In this document: piece by piece, positions 6,334 to 7,232 of the stretch
How the letters are laid out: every line of letters begins with the position of its first letter
Position numbering within the stretch: the stretch's first letter is position 1
Assembly (NCBI GenBank): GCA_024225895.1
Contig: JAAEMC010000773.1
Coordinates: 1 to 7,232 of the forward strand
Source: Desulfobacteraceae bacterium
Lineage (GTDB): Bacteria > Desulfobacterota > Desulfobacteria > Desulfobacterales > Desulfobacteraceae
Length of the DNA: 7,232 nt
Direction of reading: 5' to 3'
Notes under the pieces: model-generated
Told to the model about the DNA's origin: nothing
Database searches by the model: none
Seen by the model: only the letters and a program-made list of their open reading frames with translations
Made by a program: the position numbers and the translations under genes

Positions 6334-7232
6334 TTATTCTCCCGCAACTCCCTTAAAGTACTTCATAAAATCCGAATCAGTAGACAGGATCAGTGTACTG
6401 TCCTTTCTAAGGGTATTTCTGTAAACTTCCATGGTTTTCACAAATGCATAGAACTCCGGATCAACGCCATACGCATCTGCATATATCTGCGTTGCCTTTG
6501 CATCTGCTGCACCTTTTATCTTCTGGGCTGATTTATAGGCTTGTGAGTCAATAAGCTGAAGTTCTTTTTGTTTTTCACCCCTGATATTGCTGGCCTCTCC
6601 CTTTCCTTCCGCCCTGTATTTTTCAGCAATCTGGTTCCTTTCAGCAATCATTCTTTCATAGACTGACTGCCGTACCGTCTCAATATAATTAATCCTTTTG
6701 ATTTTCACATCAACCAATTCAATTCCGAACCGTTGCAATTTACCCTGAGCCTGTTCCACAATGCGTTTTGTGATTTCATCCCGGCCCAGGTTTATTTTAT
6801 AATTGACACGGTGTTTATTCTTGTCATCATCAATGGACTCGAAGGTATCCATTGTCCTGTCTGAAATACGGACACTTTCCATTAAAGGAAACGAAGTGAC
6901 AAGATTCCGCATGGCAGGATCAATGATATCATCCAGGCGTTCCAATGCCCCAAATTCATTGTTGACTGTCTGAAAATATTTAATGGGATCCACAATCTTC
7001 CACCTGGCAAAAGTATCCACCCATATGTAGGTTTTATCTTTTGTAGGTACCTGTCCCGGATCTCCATCCCATACCAGAAGATTTTTCGCAAAATAATTGG
7101 CTTTTTGAAAAAAAGGAATTTTTATATTCAAACCCGGCTCCTTAATGGGCTCCCGTACCACCTTACCAAACTGAGTGATCACTACCTGTTCAGTTTCATC
7201 TACAATAAATGCTGCATTATAAAAAACAAAAA
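6334..7232 (-). CDS. hflC: HflC, SPFH-domain modulator of FtsH protease, N-terminus outside window
   Basis: HflC with HflK forms a large membrane-anchored cage around the FtsH protease and influences membrane protein turnover. The visible 298 residues start inside the N-terminal anchor (FVFYNAAFIVDETEQVVITQFGK); judged against the family, only about 10-20 residues lie beyond the window edge. The internal GTG at 7184-7182 should not be taken as the start. SPFH-domain signatures follow: GLNIKIPFFQ, LLVWDGDPGQVPTKDKTYI and FARWKIVDPIKYF. Next come DIIDPAMRNLV, the GIELVDVKIKRINY segment typical of HflC, a charged coiled-coil (YERMIAERNQIAEKYRAEGK onward), and the closing DPEFYAFVKTMEVYRNTL and STDSDFMKYFKG. 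It ends in GVAGE. hflK would be expected just upstream, outside the window. Confidence 0.94.
   Translation of the reverse strand, partial: FVFYNAAFIVDETEQVVITQFGKVVREPIKEPGLNIKIPFFQKANYFAKNLLVWDGDPGQVPTKDKTYIWVDTFARWKIVDPIKYFQTVNNEFGALERLDDIIDPAMRNLVTSFPLMESVRISDRTMDTFESIDDDKNKHRVNYKINLGRDEITKRIVEQAQGKLQRFGIELVDVKIKRINYIETVRQSVYERMIAERNQIAEKYRAEGKGEASNIRGEKQKELQLIDSQAYKSAQKIKGAADAKATQIYADAYGVDPEFYAFVKTMEVYRNTLRKDSTLILSTDSDFMKYFKGVAGE

Noticed and set aside
7182..7184. GTG considered as the start of hflC
   Set aside because: The frame continues upstream to the window edge with family-typical sequence (AFIVDETEQVV and part of the membrane anchor), so this codon is an internal valine.

Overview
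The window looks like a piece of a Gram-negative, AT-rich delta-proteobacterial chromosome, probably a sulfate reducer of the Desulfobacterales type. That placement is an inference from gene style (fmdB next to groES-groEL, tolQRAB, hflC, a bS22-like mini-gene) and not from a marker gene. Almost all coding sequence is on the minus strand. Nothing looks like a phage, transposon, CRISPR or defence locus.

Reading along the minus strand (right to left): the C-terminal ~298 residues of HflC (6334-7232, start outside the window); a gap containing a long imperfect hairpin and, on the plus strand, a 31-codon basic protein of the AURKAIP1/COX24 (bS22/mS38) ribosomal family (6161-6256), preceded by an unusually perfect 12-nt Shine-Dalgarno sequence; an unrecognised 172-residue protein with an HELVH zinc-peptidase-like motif (5517-6035); then fmdB (5153-5413), groES (4803-5090) and groEL (3097-4740), which are tightly spaced and end at a strong hairpin terminator (3025-3060). 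Immediately behind that terminator is a promoter candidate for tolQ-tolR-tolA-tolB (2918 down to about 170), the trans-envelope Tol system. tolQ and tolR overlap at TAATG.

The left end is anomalous. tolB runs normally from 844 for 225 codons (signal peptide, N-terminal domain, start of the first beta-propeller blade). Its homology then stops dead at about 170. From there to base 1 the plus strand encodes an internal N-terminal piece of PlsX (phosphate acyltransferase), whose homology runs from about residue 15 of the family to about base 190 and then hits a stop. The two homologies, on opposite strands, share about 20 bp (170-190). Two unrelated truncated genes joined tail to tail through a short shared sequence look most like an amplification or assembly chimera, although a genuine inversion or rearrangement cannot be excluded from sequence alone.

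Functionally the window is mostly housekeeping: protein folding (GroES/GroEL), membrane protein quality control (HflC), outer-membrane and division integrity (Tol), and translation (bS22-like). The points most worth follow-up are the plsX/tolB junction, the unannotatable-by-length bS22-like gene with its extreme Shine-Dalgarno sequence, and the HExxH protein of unknown function.
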